The notes: a model not told the origin generated them from the letters alone. 64,000 nt of DNA from Diphasiastrum complanatum (GCA_029204225.1 CM055104.1:41259390-41323389), one strand, 5' to 3'. Shown: positions 21,737 through 33,001, counted from the stretch's first letter. A program made the numbers and translations.

Positions 21737-24600
21737 GAGGGGTCTTCTTTCTATACGAGCTACAGATCCTAGTGAACCAATCTCAAGGAAAACCCTGCAC
21801 CAGTTGGAGTCACTTGCAATTTTAAACGATGTAGCTTAGCAGCAATCACATTTGAGTCTGTTTTCAGAAGCTCCTTGTTCACCCATATGTTAAATTTAGA
21901 GCTTCGTGGTGAGAGCATCATAAATTTTTACAGACATACAAATCCATTTGGTCATCAGAGGTATTCACAGTTACAATACTCCTAAATAATCTAGAGCATA
22001 AAGGGTGTAAGTAGAAGAGCGGGATTGTACTTTACCATCTGGGAATCATAGGAAGAGGATGATACCACTTAGAGGTTATGATTTGACTTCCGAAAAGGAA
22101 AATTGGTCCCATCATTCTTTTGTAAGGAAGTGACATAGCAAGCCATGTCTTTCACGGAGTCATCAATTCTTGTTTATATCATCAGGCACTTTATTGTTTA
22201 ACCTACATGTTTTGTTCCATATTCTCGAGTAAATTTGCATGCCATGATGTTCTAGGGGGGGTTTTGTAAGGAAGTAAGCTATCATCTTCCATCTAACTAA
22301 TTGATAAAGACAAAAATGTCATGGTGTGACTTACAAGATTAAAAAGAAAGTCCTAGTATAAATTCAAGTGATTCAACACCATGGATATGCATTATAGAGA
22401 TTTCTAGTATATCACATACACTATAGGTGTTGATATTGAATGCTATTTATGCACAAGAAGAGGGCATTGCAAGCCTTTTTGTAGCTTGAAATGATGTAAT
22501 TACTAGTCATATTGTTCACTTTTGTAACAATTATAGTTAGTGAATTTGTTGTGTCATTATTTTGCCAATCAATATTTGTAATTAGATTAAAGCAATTGGT
22601 GAATCAAATAGATTCGTAGTGGGAAATATTACTTAGGGTGGAAGAAGTAATTTGCATAAACCTTGGGACTTTTACTATAGTAGCTTACATTTCAAGTCAA
22701 TGATCTATACCTATGAGTTCCTATATTGGCGTTATGCAACTTGAGTAGAAATTTTTACTCTCTCTTTTGAAAATTCAATCGAACTTAGGGTTTTTTGTTT
22801 CGATTACATTCATCATTCTCTACTGAAATAGATAATAACATGAAGATTTTAATCATGTGCAATGTATGAACCTCGAATGTTTATTGCAGCAAATAAGATC
22901 TCAAACCAATTTATAGATTGAGTTTGTCAAGCGGTACTAGTCGGTTAAAATTTTATTAAGCCGATCTTGACAAAATAATGGTAGTGGTTTGGTTCTCCGG
23001 GCAAGTACCCAGTTAGTGGGGATTTTGGACCCCTGGTACTGTGCTTTTATCGATTTAACTCTGGAGTAAGATTACTCCCAGTAAATTGAGTTAAATGGTA
23101 TTTTTGGGGTTCTTCCTTTTCGACTTCGGTGTTGCACCGATAGGCTTATCCTAAAGATTTTGATCTTTAGGATTGAGGAAATTAAAGCTTTTCAGGTACT
23201 TGTTAAAATGAATAAATGGGTCGTAATTTTTGGGAGGTAGCTCTATATTCGATTAAAAATAGGTGTATCGAATATCGTAAAGAGTATTTGGAACCAAATT
23301 TTATTGATTTTCCATTGATTCGGGCACCTTTAACGAAGTAATGAAAATAAACTGTTGTGGTCAAAAAGGAAGTAGCCTAGCATTTACTTGTGTCAATGGA
23401 GCTTTCGGGGCCTTCGCTAGAAGAATTTTCGGGTGACCGAAAAATCTAAGGGAGGAAGAAAATGAGACACATGTGTAGGTAAATGTGACAATGTTGTGTA
23501 ATTTGGATTGGTTAATAATCCCTGTTTGGGAATTGCATAGCACCGGTTTTTTGAATTCATTAAGTTGAATTTATTCTGAATATCTATAGGACCATGAGTT
23601 GACCCTATTTTGCTATGGAAAATTGTGACATGGAACGAGAATGACACTTGGTTCACATTTGTACTGTAATGAGCCTTATTCCTAAGAGTTGGAACTCTTA
23701 GATGGCAAGAATTCGGGAATGATAGTACCAACCAGATGGGTTGTTTATGTGACGGTAAAGCCATGTGCAGATTCTTGTTAAATCATAATTTTGAGCTGGA
23801 TTATTGTGATCCATTAGAAACAAATTTGGGGGTACTCCAGTATTTGGTAGGATAGATATGTGCATATCTGGTATTGGAAATCTCTGGATTATCAGATAAT
23901 GACCATTTTAAATATAGATACTGGATATCTATTGGTATAGTTCAGCTATATTGAATTTTTCCTTTTGGTTTTGAAGAATAAACTTAGGTCATTTCGACTG
24001 TATATGTACGAGGTTGCTCGTCCATACTGGGGTCAATGCCTAGTGGTATTCTTAGATGAATTGTCGTCTACTGTGAAAACTTAAGGAAATGGAGAATTCA
24101 ATAGCAAAGGTATCTTTCTAGAAAATGGTTGAAGATTGGACCCTATATTGGATATAGGATGGTTAGATAGTCTTTTTGATTTTCTGATGGTCGGATCTAA
24201 AAGCAAAGGGCTTTCTTGGAGAGAAAACTGGTGGTATGGGACATCAGTGATTTCAAAGAGGACATTCTTGTGTGAGAATGATCTGTAGGCCGGTGGTTAG
24301 TATTTACATTAACAGTAATGCTAACAGTTGAAACCATTGGTTAAACTTGTTTAAGGTATTTGGAGAGGTTATGATATATAGATCCGGATCCCTAAATGGT
24401 ATCTCATACATTCCAAATTGGAAACCCTTAAAAGCTATTTCTCTTTTAATTTTAAACCTATTTTTAGAAATTTTTTATATACGAGACAATTGGTTTGAGA
24501 TTCATATAATTCCTTCCAATGTAGAACTAGGTTTTGAAGGACTGTTTAAGTTATATGAATTCATGCTTCCATTTCAGGTCTGTGATTATAGCTTAGAATC
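21737..24600. other. Intergenic, AT-rich, nothing recognised
   Basis: Contains the LNK 3' flank, then diverged sequence with no supported gene. A purine-rich tract (AAGGGAGGAAGAAAATGAGA at 23449-23468) looks like the PPTs at 25105 and 29801 and may mark another decayed gypsy 3' end. Confidence 0.4.
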
Positions 24601-25063
24601 AATTAATGTTTCAATTGATTAAGTGGAATTTAGACTTCCTGAGCCCAAATGATTATCTCTATCTGATAGTTGATTATTGGGCGTAATGTTTCTATCACTC
24701 GGGATAAGATATTTTATGATTTTAAGGAATAAGTTCGGATTGTAATAGCATTTGATACTCACTACTGACTTTTTCAAATTTTTAGTATCTTATACGTCGT
24801 CTCCTGGGAACTTTTTAATCGAAATTCTGAAATTTCTTTTAAAAGGGGGAGAAGAATTCATGAAGGTGATGAACTTTTGTTTTGGACTAGATCAACCCAT
24901 TTGGAGGATTTATAGTTTAGTATATCTTTTGGAATTTGAATTAGTATTCATGAGTAGAGGCAAGCAATTAAAGAATTGTTGCATCTCTGAGTGCTTATTC
25001 AGATGGAAAGATCGAACTAAGAATAATGGTTCATGGGTAAGATTTGAAAAATTAAGGAATAGT

Positions 25064-25117
25064 TTCATGTTTTCTTTTTCTCGTTCTGAGGACAGAACCT
25101 GTTTAAGGGAGGAAGAA
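25064..25117 (+). other. Decayed gypsy pol C-terminus and polypurine tract
   Basis: Just before the LTR the frame reads MFSFSRSEDRTCLREEEC, similar to the end of chromovirus-type Ty3/gypsy polyproteins, overlapping the purine tract AAGGGAGGAAGAA at 25105-25117. The upstream internal region is too decayed to read. Confidence 0.4.
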
Positions 25118-25480
25118 TGTTATGACCATATTCAGCTAGGGACATGGAATAGTCCTAATATGGTAGACCAGCCCTCCAGTGTTCGAGATTATTGGTCATG
25201 TCTAATTGAGACATATGGAGTAGTGCATGTATGTGTGACTGATATAGGCAGGAGATATGCATGAAGAGTTGTGACCTATTTATAGTTGACCTGCATGGGG
25301 ATAGCATGTGCTCATGCACAGAATCCTACTCTCTATATATTGAGGTAGTGATTATTTCATCGACGACTTGGGCTAAGTCACCTGATGAGCTCTTCTCCTC
25401 TTGCTGTCACATTCACATGGCTTGGGGGCTAGATCCAGGAGGATTCTCCAGGAGGGATCTTGTAGCGCAGGCATCCCAAA
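25118..25480 (+). repeat. Gypsy-family LTR, copy 1 (3' LTR, right end unclear)
   Basis: Starts TGTTATGACC directly after the purine tract and carries the TATA-like TCTCTATATATTGAGG near 25331, shared with copy 2 at 30121. The right end grades into GC-rich sequence and cannot be fixed. Confidence 0.5.
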
Positions 25481-25539
25481 GGGAGCCGGGAACCACGACT
25501 TAGCTTTCCAGCCTACAACTCTTGCCATCCAAACCCACT

Positions 25540-26050
25540 TGAATACAAGCAGCCAACTCGCCAACAACGATCAGACTTAACCAACTTGAAGTTCCGAAAA
25601 CCAACATTGAGATCCAACCTGGCGCCATGCCAGATCGGGGGTCCCGATGTGGGTGACTTCCCTCCAAGCAAGCCGCCCGACATACATCAAACTTGACCAA
25701 CTCGAAGCTTCGTTACAAACGAGTAACATCCATTCCAAGCAAGCGGTCTGACTTACATCAGACTTAACCAACTGAAAGCTTCGTCACGAGCGCTGGAAGC
25801 CAACCTGGCGCCACGCCAGACCGGACAGCCATAAACAGGTAACTTCCACCCAAGCAAGCCATCCAACTCAGCCGACAGGTTAGAGCCCGTTCCCCAAGAG
25901 CTTAACCCATTCATGTTCATGCAAGGAACACTCAGAACCACAAGCCGCGACAGATATGGAGACAACCAGTTCCTGGACCAAATGGTCCCGACAGCATACC
26001 GCTGGCGCCACGGACCGAATGGTCCTGACGACATACCGTTGGCGTCCCGG
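25540..26050. repeat. GC-rich degenerate tandem repeats
   Basis: Phrases recur: CAGACTTAACCAACT (25569, 25760; variant near 25689), AAGCTTCGT (25703, 25777), CCAACCTGGCGCCACGCCAG (25801; variant 25615), TTCCACCCAAGCAAGCC-like (25846; variants 25659, 25732), and a doubled TGGTCC..GACATACCG..TGGCG block (25981-26040). Composition is far more GC-rich than the surroundings. Probably internal repeats of an LTR. Confidence 0.5.
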
Positions 26051-26149
26051 GATACGACCCTCAGCTATGTGCCAACTTGAAAATTTTGAAAGCGGCCTTA
26101 CAACTGGCGCATTTACCGAACACTGAAACCCAGAAGGTAATCAGAGTCA

Positions 26150-26583
26150 GTTTGAGAAAAATCCCACTTTATTGATAAATCTGAGAAGGTTACATTTCAA
26201 GTGTGTGACCGACCCTAGTCTCTCGGGCGCTAGCATGCCAAGGCGAGAGCCATGACAACATTCCAGCAAGGGAGGCTGAGACTTGGTTGGAGCTCGCCCT
26301 GAGTCGCAACCCGCACTCCCCTATAGCATTGGTGTGATTCGGCACCCCCCCTCATACCAAGCACTCTACCCAAGCTGATAAAGCACGTTTTTCTCTCTCT
26401 AGGATTTTCTCTTTCTAGAAAGTCATTTTCTCTCTCTAGATTTTACTGATCCCCAGGCTTCCTTTAATCATGCCTAGATCGTGTGAGGTGATTGCACATC
26501 GATCTGAGCTCTCTGGACTCTGCTAGAACCGATCAAAGATTTTCAGCCATAGAAACTTGGCACCGGCTAGATTCTGGTCACAG
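26150..26583 (+). repeat. Possible LTR 3' part with adjacent TGGCGCC primer site
   Basis: The stretch ends ..CTGGTCACAG immediately before TGGCGCCGGG at 26584. TGGCGCC is complementary to a tRNA 3' end ending GGCGCCA (as in tRNA-Asp), the primer site used by Athila/Tat-type gypsy elements. Only about eight bases match; the rest diverges. The second LTR is not seen. Confidence 0.35.
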
Positions 26584-26668
26584 TGGCGCCGGGATCGGCG
26601 CCGGCACCAGGAGCAGCAGGGGCACTACTGGTGCCGGGGACATAGCTGGTGCCAGTGGCGCCGAAAGT
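26584..26668 (+). repeat. GC-rich GGCGCC/GGTGCC palindromic microrepeat
   Basis: Repeated GGCGCCGG, GCACCAG, CTGGTGCC and TGGCGCC units alternate, giving many overlapping short palindromes. It produces artificial open frames on both strands, which I do not call as genes. Confidence 0.5.
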
Positions 26669-27239
26669 AAAGCTTGTAAAGGTAGCTTTACAACATCTGC
26701 CCCACCTTTATAAAATTTGACGTCCTCATCAGATGTCAGATTAAAGTAAAGGTGTCTCCAAATTGGCATAGTACTCAATTTACTGGCCACTTTTTATTAA
26801 CATTGAAGCTGGCACACCACAAGTCGGAGGCTCAGCTCTTTGTACTGAAAAACTACATAACTTGAAAATATCTCTTTGTCTGGAAAAAGCGTATATTTGA
26901 TATCGCTTTCGTAAAACCCAAGAACCTTATTAACTGGTGACAGAGGCCTTTCTTTGAAATGTTTGCCCCTGTCGCTTCTGACTTTCGACTTTGGAACTCC
27001 TTTGAGCTCCTGATTTGTCCTTGATGCACTTTGTGTTGAGTTCCCTGAGCTCCAGATTTGATCAGTTTCGCACAGGTATCAAGGCTCCCTGAGCCAAAGG
27101 ATTTATCGTTTGATTGCCCACTTTGTGGTCCACTCCGTGCCTTGTTGCTTCTGCACCTTGGTTTCTCTCCTTGTCTCAACCTGATCTTGATACTTTTCCA
27201 TCTTGGCTCTTTAAGGTAGGCAAAGATTGAGTACTCCAC

Positions 27240-27630
27240 AATGCACCTCTCACTTAGCTTGAAGTAGCTCTTTGAATCAGCCCAAATGTAACCATTGACC
27301 TCGTGGAAAGCCAAAGAGTCGCACCAGTTTGATCCGCATACGAACTATCTCTTCGCGTTTGTTTGAAACACCATGTCCGTCGCGCAAAACTTGACTTTCA
27401 CAATTCCATCACTGGTCAGTTGCCTCACAGTCAAAACAAGAAGTGTACATCGAGCTTGGCTTCAAGTAGCTCTCTTTGAATCAGACACATGCACCCAGAG
27501 TTTGCACTAGTCCGATCTCAACGTGAACTGTCCCTTAGCGTCCGTTCGAAATACCAAGTCTCTCATGCAAGACTCAACTTTCATAGTTCCTTCATTGATC
27601 AGCTGCCTTACACGTAACACAAGCCAGTGT
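27240..27630 (-). repeat. Duplicated block of about 215 bp with decayed minus-strand reading
   Basis: Two successive blocks share order: TTGAAGTAGCTCTTTGAATCAG (27258) versus TCAAGTAGCTCTCTTTGAATCAG (27462), CGAACTATCTCTTCGCG versus TGAACTGTCCCTTAGCG, ACTTGACTTTCACAATTCC versus ACTCAACTTTCATAGTTCC, and CAGTTGCCTCACAG versus CAGCTGCCTTACAC. On the minus strand both read KVKFCATDMVFQTNAK-like peptides before stops, so the block was probably coding. The family is not recognised. Confidence 0.55.
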
Positions 27631-27999
27631 ACTCATATGTTTCCTCATCATTGCTGGTCCAGAGAAAGCCTATAACAAGCTTTCCTTTCCACAACAAAAA
27701 CTTGTCAACTTATTAGGTCCAAAGTTCACCAGTCTCCTCGTGTGAGTATGGCTAGGTCACCTTGAATTTGCCCCCGTTTTGATCAACTTTCATTCAAAAT
27801 TTGCCCCAAGAGAGAGGTGTGTGTGATAGTTCCCCTCCACTTATAAAATCAGCTGATCGGACTTAGAGTAGAGTTCTTCGGACAAAAAGTCTTTCCAACA
27901 CTTTGCTTCCCGAGAGTGAATTTTATTCGTCTCAGAGATTTTTCGGATATGTTATTTACTCATGAGAAATAGAAAATATTGTGTAGCTGAGTTACAAGA

Positions 28000-29813
28000 T
28001 CTCAGTGAGATATGTGAGTAACATATGTGAGTTCTGGAGGAATCTGCCAGATAAGAATGTGTTTATGTACTGGATCATAGTGAGATTATTCTCATATGTG
28101 CACAATTAATCTTGTATGAATCTACTGTGTAATCCTAGTTACTAAGGTTATCTGGTGCACTTAACCTAGTCGGTGAACATAAGCATATGATCAAGTATTG
28201 TTTTGTCAGATACTTGAAGAGTTAACAAATCTTTGTATAGAAGATTTATGGATTAACTTATAAATGATTTGGATAAGGATCTAAATGTGGTGTCATACTA
28301 GTATAATTGAATTCTTCACCTAGACATTTGAGATTTCTGAATCATTGGCAATTAACTTGAGTAGTTGATTACTCTAGGATGAAGTTAATTGGTAAAATGA
28401 TCAGTGTGATGTGGATTCACTAGAAACTGATGGTTTTTGAATTATATTGCTTGTAAGACGCATGATTAGTGAATCATTTTGGTTCATCAGTTAAAAATTG
28501 TGTGCATTGGATATACAATATTCTTGGGATAGAGTATTCCTTTGTTAAGGAATAGACTCAGCTCATTAGTGATTGTATCCCAAAGAGCTCAAATGGATAA
28601 CGAATCATAACGAATCCAAGAATACAACTGAATTGATATTCAGCAGGACTTTGGATATCTAGATGTGATTCTGGATTGTAATCTAAAGTTTTGTAGTTGA
28701 AGATGATTGTCATTTTGGTATGCGTTCAGTCTTTAATTACCAGTGATTTATAGACCTTGAATCTTGCACTTCAGTTTAAGAATCCTTATTGAAGAATATT
28801 CCTAAATCTAGTATTTTCTTAATGGAAAGGTTTTTGGAATGACTCTTACTTTTCCTGAGTTATGTTAGACATATACTCCAGTATCTTGTAAATGATTAAG
28901 TATGATTTGGATTTCAGGAAAATTATGATTGACGGATCATATGAATCTAAATATTTATGGTTGACGAATCATAAATAGATACTAAATTATTGTTAGAGGA
29001 TTATAAGGAATTGTAATGATTCTTAAGTGTGATGATTAATTCTTGATCTATTATTTGAGTAAGAATTCAAATCAGTGTTTTTGAATCTCTCTACTCTGGT
29101 GTTATATTTGAGGACCTATGGATCTCACAGATATTCTCAAAAGATAAGTTATCTTATTTGTGGAGAATTTAATTAGTCTAGTGGATGCTATTCTACTACA
29201 GTTTATGGTCTACAAATGCTTGAGTATAGTCCTTCATTTGAATTGGATCTCCAGTTATCTTAGGAGACAGACAAGTCTATTAAGATGAATGAATGCTATT
29301 TTTCTTGCATTTGGTGCTAGAAACAGGAGCATTTAACTCAAAAGAGTATCTGGGATACTCGGAGTTGAGTTTTAATCATTCTATATTCTCCTAGAGATTC
29401 TAATTGAATGAATTATCATATCTTAGAATTTAGATTCTAAGGATATTTGTACTTGAAAGCTTATGAAATATCTGTCAAAGTTGTGGATAATTTCAGACTG
29501 TAATTATAATTATTATATTATTTCTTTAACTTTAATCTCTTAAGTTAGGTTATTTCACCCAGTGTTTCATGTAAGTGCTTTACATGAGGTGATGTTACTA
29601 ACTTGTGGTAAATGTAACCCAGATGGAAAATTTATCACTTAGTGTAGTTTTCAAATCTGAGTTGTACTCCAGAGCAGAGTACTTGTTTGATGTGAAAGTT
29701 AGACTAAGGATAATAATTTTCTAGGTTGATATTTTAAATTACAAGAACTGTTCTTGTTATTCTTTCCTATTTAGAGAGTTTCTAAGGATAGAAACAATTT
29801 AAGGAGGGAAGAA
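28000..29813 (+). other. Decayed interior of a gypsy element ending in a polypurine tract
   Basis: AT-rich with no readable pol. It ends with AAGGAGGGAAGAA at 29801-29813 directly before an LTR-like start, in the same arrangement as at 25105. The size suits a decayed retroelement interior, but no motif confirms it. Confidence 0.3.
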
Positions 29814-30340
29814 TGTTATGTCCATGACCGGTAAGTAGAATTCAGTATACTCCTAGTCTTGGATACACACGGTACTCTAGTAAATCAAGCTGTTAGTTAT
29901 GCCACGTCATACTCGATGTGACCCAAAAGTAACTAATATCCTTGTGAGGCCCAGAACACACTAAATGGAGTTAGACAAGGTATGAGACAGTGTATGCATG
30001 TGTAGAGTTATCAATAGCAATTTTATGAATAGGTGGTCCATGCTTAGGACTCTATTCTAGGTGAATCTATGTATAGGGAACTTAGGGCTATGCATGGCTA
30101 TGTGCCCAGGTTGCTTTTGGCTCTATATATTGAGGCCAAACTCGCCCTACTCCTCATTGTGATCATGGATTCATTGCCAAGGTTTCACTTTACATTCATG
30201 CCTCTTGTTCCTTGGTTTGGGGGTGAAGCTTTTAGAGTTGATTGGTTGCTTCTACTTGGTTGGGTGGTTGCCCCATAGTGTGTTTTCCATTGTGTGTTAT
30301 CTTGTAAGCAGGATCTTAGGGAGCTTCACTGTCAAAAATA
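29814..30340 (+). repeat. Gypsy-family LTR, copy 2
   Basis: Starts TGTTATGTCC after the purine tract, includes GTTAGTTATGCCACGTCATAC (also seen, diverged, in copy 3 near 34851) and the TATA-like GCTCTATATATTGAGGCC near 30121. The right end aligns with the end of copy 3 near AATAGTG (about 30340). Confidence 0.55.
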
Positions 30341-30465
30341 GCAATAGTGCTCATTACAGACCGTTCAGGGAATTTCTAGGGTATGGGATATGAGGAGTGT
30401 GACATGAAGGAAATAGTGGACAAGCTGCATTTCAATGCCTGTTGTTTCTTTCGATATGCAATTAG

Positions 30466-30572
30466 AGGTAGACATTGATGTATCTTTCAACATAACCTTA
30501 TCAATCTTGGGAGTAATTAAAGTAGACATTAATGTATCTTTCAACATAACATTATCAATCTTGGGAGTTCAT
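30466..30572 (+). repeat. 54-bp tandem direct repeat, two units
   Basis: GTAGACATTGATGTATCTTT at 30468 recurs at 30522 with one change, and the rest of the unit (CAACATAACCTTATCAATCT then TGGGAG) repeats with few differences. Confidence 0.85.
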
Positions 30573-30729
30573 AAAAAACAAAGAGCTATTTCTTATAGTC
30601 TTTAATGTCCAATGCTCAAAATCCACCACTCTTTTTCATAGATTTTTTGGAGCAATCTTTAGTCAGCAATTTTCTTAGAAATTCTTGACTGCATTAGAAA
30701 TGTTTGATTTCATTATGGTTCCATTGTTG

Positions 30730-30821
30730 CCAATGGTACCCAAGGGAGTTGGCTCAATTGGTTAGCTTGACATCCAAAGTTTCTTTGGTCTCAAGTTCGA
30801 GCCTTCCCTTGGAAACCAAGA
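30730..30821 (+). repeat. tRNA-derived SINE-like copy 5
   Basis: A-box TGGCTCAATTGGTTAG starts at 30750 and B-box AGTTCGAGCC at 30794-30803, then TTGGAAACCAAGAAGCATTG. The B-box is nearly canonical (GGTTCGANNCC). It is followed 92 bases later by copy 6 in the same orientation. Confidence 0.75.
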
Positions 30822-30925
30822 AGCATTGTTGCCAATGGGGTTGGCTCAGTTGGTTAGCTTGACATCCAAAGTTTCTTTGGTCTCAAGTTCGAGCCTCCTC
30901 TTGGAAACCAAGAAGCATTGTTGCC
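30822..30925 (+). repeat. tRNA-derived SINE-like copy 6
   Basis: A tandem near-duplicate of copy 5 with TGGCTCAGTTGGTTAG near 30842, AGTTCGAGCC near 30886 and the same TTGGAAACCAAGAAGCATTG tail. The 92-base offset suggests tandem duplication rather than two insertions. Confidence 0.75.
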
Positions 30926-31495
30926 ATGTTGATATTCTTGCACTGGCCAAGTACATTAAGTAGTTGCCATTAGCCGACAAATTTCTTAAAATAATTGGAC
31001 AAGCCATGACAAATTTTTGAAAATAATCAGATGCAGCAGTTTGCTAACTTGCCCAATCATGTTAGAGAATTTGACTCTCAATCTCTCAATGGCCATTGTC
31101 TGTCTGGGCTACATTCAACCTAATCAATTCATTGAGATTACCTCCACACATGGTTGTGAACAAGGCAATGTTAGTATTAGGTTGAAATGGGATTCATTCA
31201 TTATTCATGGTGTGCCTTTTCTCCTCTCTCTTGGCCAACACAAAATCTAGACGGTTATGTGTCATCCTTTTTCCCTTGAAAAATCTTAAAAGGCACTTTT
31301 ATAGGCATACCACAATTGGACGTTCCAAATTTGCTCTCGATGCCAACCGTCGCTTATACGAACGGAGATAGCATAGCAGTTTTGGCACGTGGCGAGAGAT
31401 GGCTTAGCTTGTAGGATCTGACGGTAGAGATCTGAATTGGATCAGTGCCCTTTAAACTTATGCCTGAACAAGCACTTCTGCATGCCCACGAACAG

Positions 31496-31566
31496 GGAGA
31501 TGGAGATGGAGATGGAGATGGCGATGGCGATGGCGATGGCGATGGAGATGGAGATGGAGATGGAGA
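31496..31566 (+). repeat. Hexanucleotide repeat (GGAGAT/GGCGAT) in the galacturonokinase promoter
   Basis: About twelve units of GATGGA or GATGGC, with a GGCGAT block flanked by GGAGAT blocks. It lies upstream of the TATA-like site at 31611, so it is probably promoter rather than coding, although it happens to be open in the same frame as the gene. Confidence 0.85.
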
Positions 31567-31610
31567 GGAAACCCTTTTCCTTTCTCCACCTTTCTCTCCT
31601 TCCAACCTTG

Positions 31611-31617
31611 TATATAT
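31611..31617 (+). promoter_or_regulatory. Probable TATA box of the galacturonokinase gene
   Basis: TATATAT about 110 bases upstream of the chosen ATG, followed by a pyrimidine-rich CTCCTCC leader. Predicted leader of roughly 80 bases. Confidence 0.45.
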
Positions 31618-31723
31618 CTCCTCCTCCTCTTCTTCCTTCTCCTCCTCCTGCCTCTGCGTCTGTGTCTGCTTCTGCTTGTGTGCTTCCCCCTTTGCTATTT
31701 GTGGAGAATTCAGCTTCTTCAGC

Positions 31724-33001
31724 ATGGCTCCGGACTCTGCTCCCTCTCCCTGGCCCTCTGCTGCCCACCTTCAGAAGCTCAAAGATGCTGTGGCTGCCAT
31801 GCTGGACGAGCCCATCTCCGGAAAGATGCCTGTGGCAGTTTCCCCTTACAGAATCTGCCCTCTGGGCGCTCACATTGATCACCAGGGCGGCTCTGTGACA
31901 GCTATGGCTCTGGATCTTGGGGTATTATTGGCGTTTGTGACATCAGACAAGGGATGCATGCACCTCCGATCAGAGCAATTTGAAGGGGAGGTTAGGTTCT
32001 GCATTGAAGAATTTGCAGATGAAAGAGAAGCTGTCATGGAAAGGGAGAGTAATTGGGGGGATTATGCTCGAGGAGCAGTGATGGCACTCAGAATGAAAGG
32101 ATACAAGCTTGATCGCGGCATTGTGGGCGTGGTTGATGGATCGAAGGGGTTCCATAGCTGTGGCATAAGCTCCTCTGCTGCATTGGGAGTCGCGTTTCTT
32201 CTTGCCCTGGAACACGCAAATGGATTAGTTGTTTCTAAATCGGACAATGTGGAACTTGGCAGGATGATAGAGAATGGCTACCTTGGCCTACGAAGTGGGG
32301 TGCTGGATCAGTCAGCTATCCTCTTGTCTCAGCGCCATTGTTTGACTCTAATTCGCTGTGCTAATTTTGGGCATGAGATTATTTATCCACCATGGCAGCA
32401 AGAAGGCAGCAAATTCAAAATCTTGCTGGCTTTTTCAGGTCTTCGCCATGCTTTAGCTAGCCAACCAGGGTATAATCTCCGCGTCGATGAATGCAGACAG
32501 GCTGCCAGTATTCTTTTGAATGCCACAGGCAGAGGGATGGTGGATCCCATCCTTGGAAACATCACAGAAGAGGAATATTATAGTTTGAAAGAGAAATTAC
32601 AAGGTGGGCTCGCAAAAAGAGCTGAGCATTTTTTCAGTGAGAATGCCAGAGTGGTGAAAGGAGTGAATGCCTGGGCATCAGGAGATCTGGATACTTTTGG
32701 GAAACTGATGTCAGAATCTGGGCAGAGCTCAATTGAGAATTATGAATGTGGGAGTGAGCCTCTAATTCAACTGCGTGCAATTCTGCTGAAAGCTCCAGGT
32801 GTGTTTGGGGCAAGGTTCAGTGGCGCGGGTTTTCGTGGCTTCTGTGCTGCGCTTGTTGCCTCGGACAAGGCAGAAGAAGCAGCTGCATACGTCGAGAAGG
32901 AGTACAAGCTTGTGCAGCCTCAGCTTTCAAAGAATGTGGCAGGTGCTAGAGCTGTCATCATATGTAACACAGGAGACAGTGCCCATTTGCTTTTGGTATA
33001 A
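31724..33001 (+). CDS. GALAK: Galacturonokinase (GHMP kinase family), single exon
   Basis: This 425-residue protein phosphorylates free D-galacturonic acid to galacturonate 1-phosphate, the salvage step before UDP-sugar formation for pectin and other wall polymers; a cytosolic location is expected. GHMP marks are in order: RICPLGAHIDHQGG (43-56), the galactokinase-type signature in its galacturonokinase form; GFHSCGISSSAALG (142-155), the ATP-binding glycine/serine loop; and GVFGARFSGAGFRG (359-372), the C-terminal motif. Length matches the Arabidopsis enzyme (about 424). The ATG at 31724 is chosen because the frame upstream, though open to 31445, is a Gly-Asp hexamer repeat lying upstream of the TATA-like site. 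The whole gene is one exon with no stop or shift. A retrocopy origin is possible, but no poly-A tract or flanking repeat is seen. Confidence 0.9.
   Translation: MAPDSAPSPWPSAAHLQKLKDAVAAMLDEPISGKMPVAVSPYRICPLGAHIDHQGGSVTAMALDLGVLLAFVTSDKGCMHLRSEQFEGEVRFCIEEFADEREAVMERESNWGDYARGAVMALRMKGYKLDRGIVGVVDGSKGFHSCGISSSAALGVAFLLALEHANGLVVSKSDNVELGRMIENGYLGLRSGVLDQSAILLSQRHCLTLIRCANFGHEIIYPPWQQEGSKFKILLAFSGLRHALASQPGYNLRVDECRQAASILLNATGRGMVDPILGNITEEEYYSLKEKLQGGLAKRAEHFFSENARVVKGVNAWASGDLDTFGKLMSESGQSSIENYECGSEPLIQLRAILLKAPGVFGARFSGAGFRGFCAALVASDKAEEAAAYVEKEYKLVQPQLSKNVAGARAVIICNTGDSAHLLLV

Noticed and set aside
24347-25264. Plus-strand open frames of 91 and 170 codons
   Set aside because: Only the last 20 or so codons resemble a gypsy pol end; the rest has no recognised content and borders AT-rich sequence.
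26853-27314. 153-codon minus-strand open frame
   Set aside because: Partly within a duplicated decayed block, with no recognised motif and low-complexity Ser/Lys/Gly content; kept only as a repeat.
30745-30821. A functional tRNA gene at the SINE-like copies
   Set aside because: A- and B-box are present, but no acceptor stem or anticodon arm folds properly and the unit is repeated with a non-tRNA tail.
31445-31723. Extended N-terminus of galacturonokinase (open frame from 31445 with a Gly-Asp tract)
   Set aside because: The tract is a DNA hexamer repeat upstream of a TATA-like site; starting at 31724 gives the family's normal length.
31442-32565. Several minus-strand open frames across the galacturonokinase gene
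   Set aside because: They are antisense shadows of a well-supported coding exon, partly made of the hexamer repeat.
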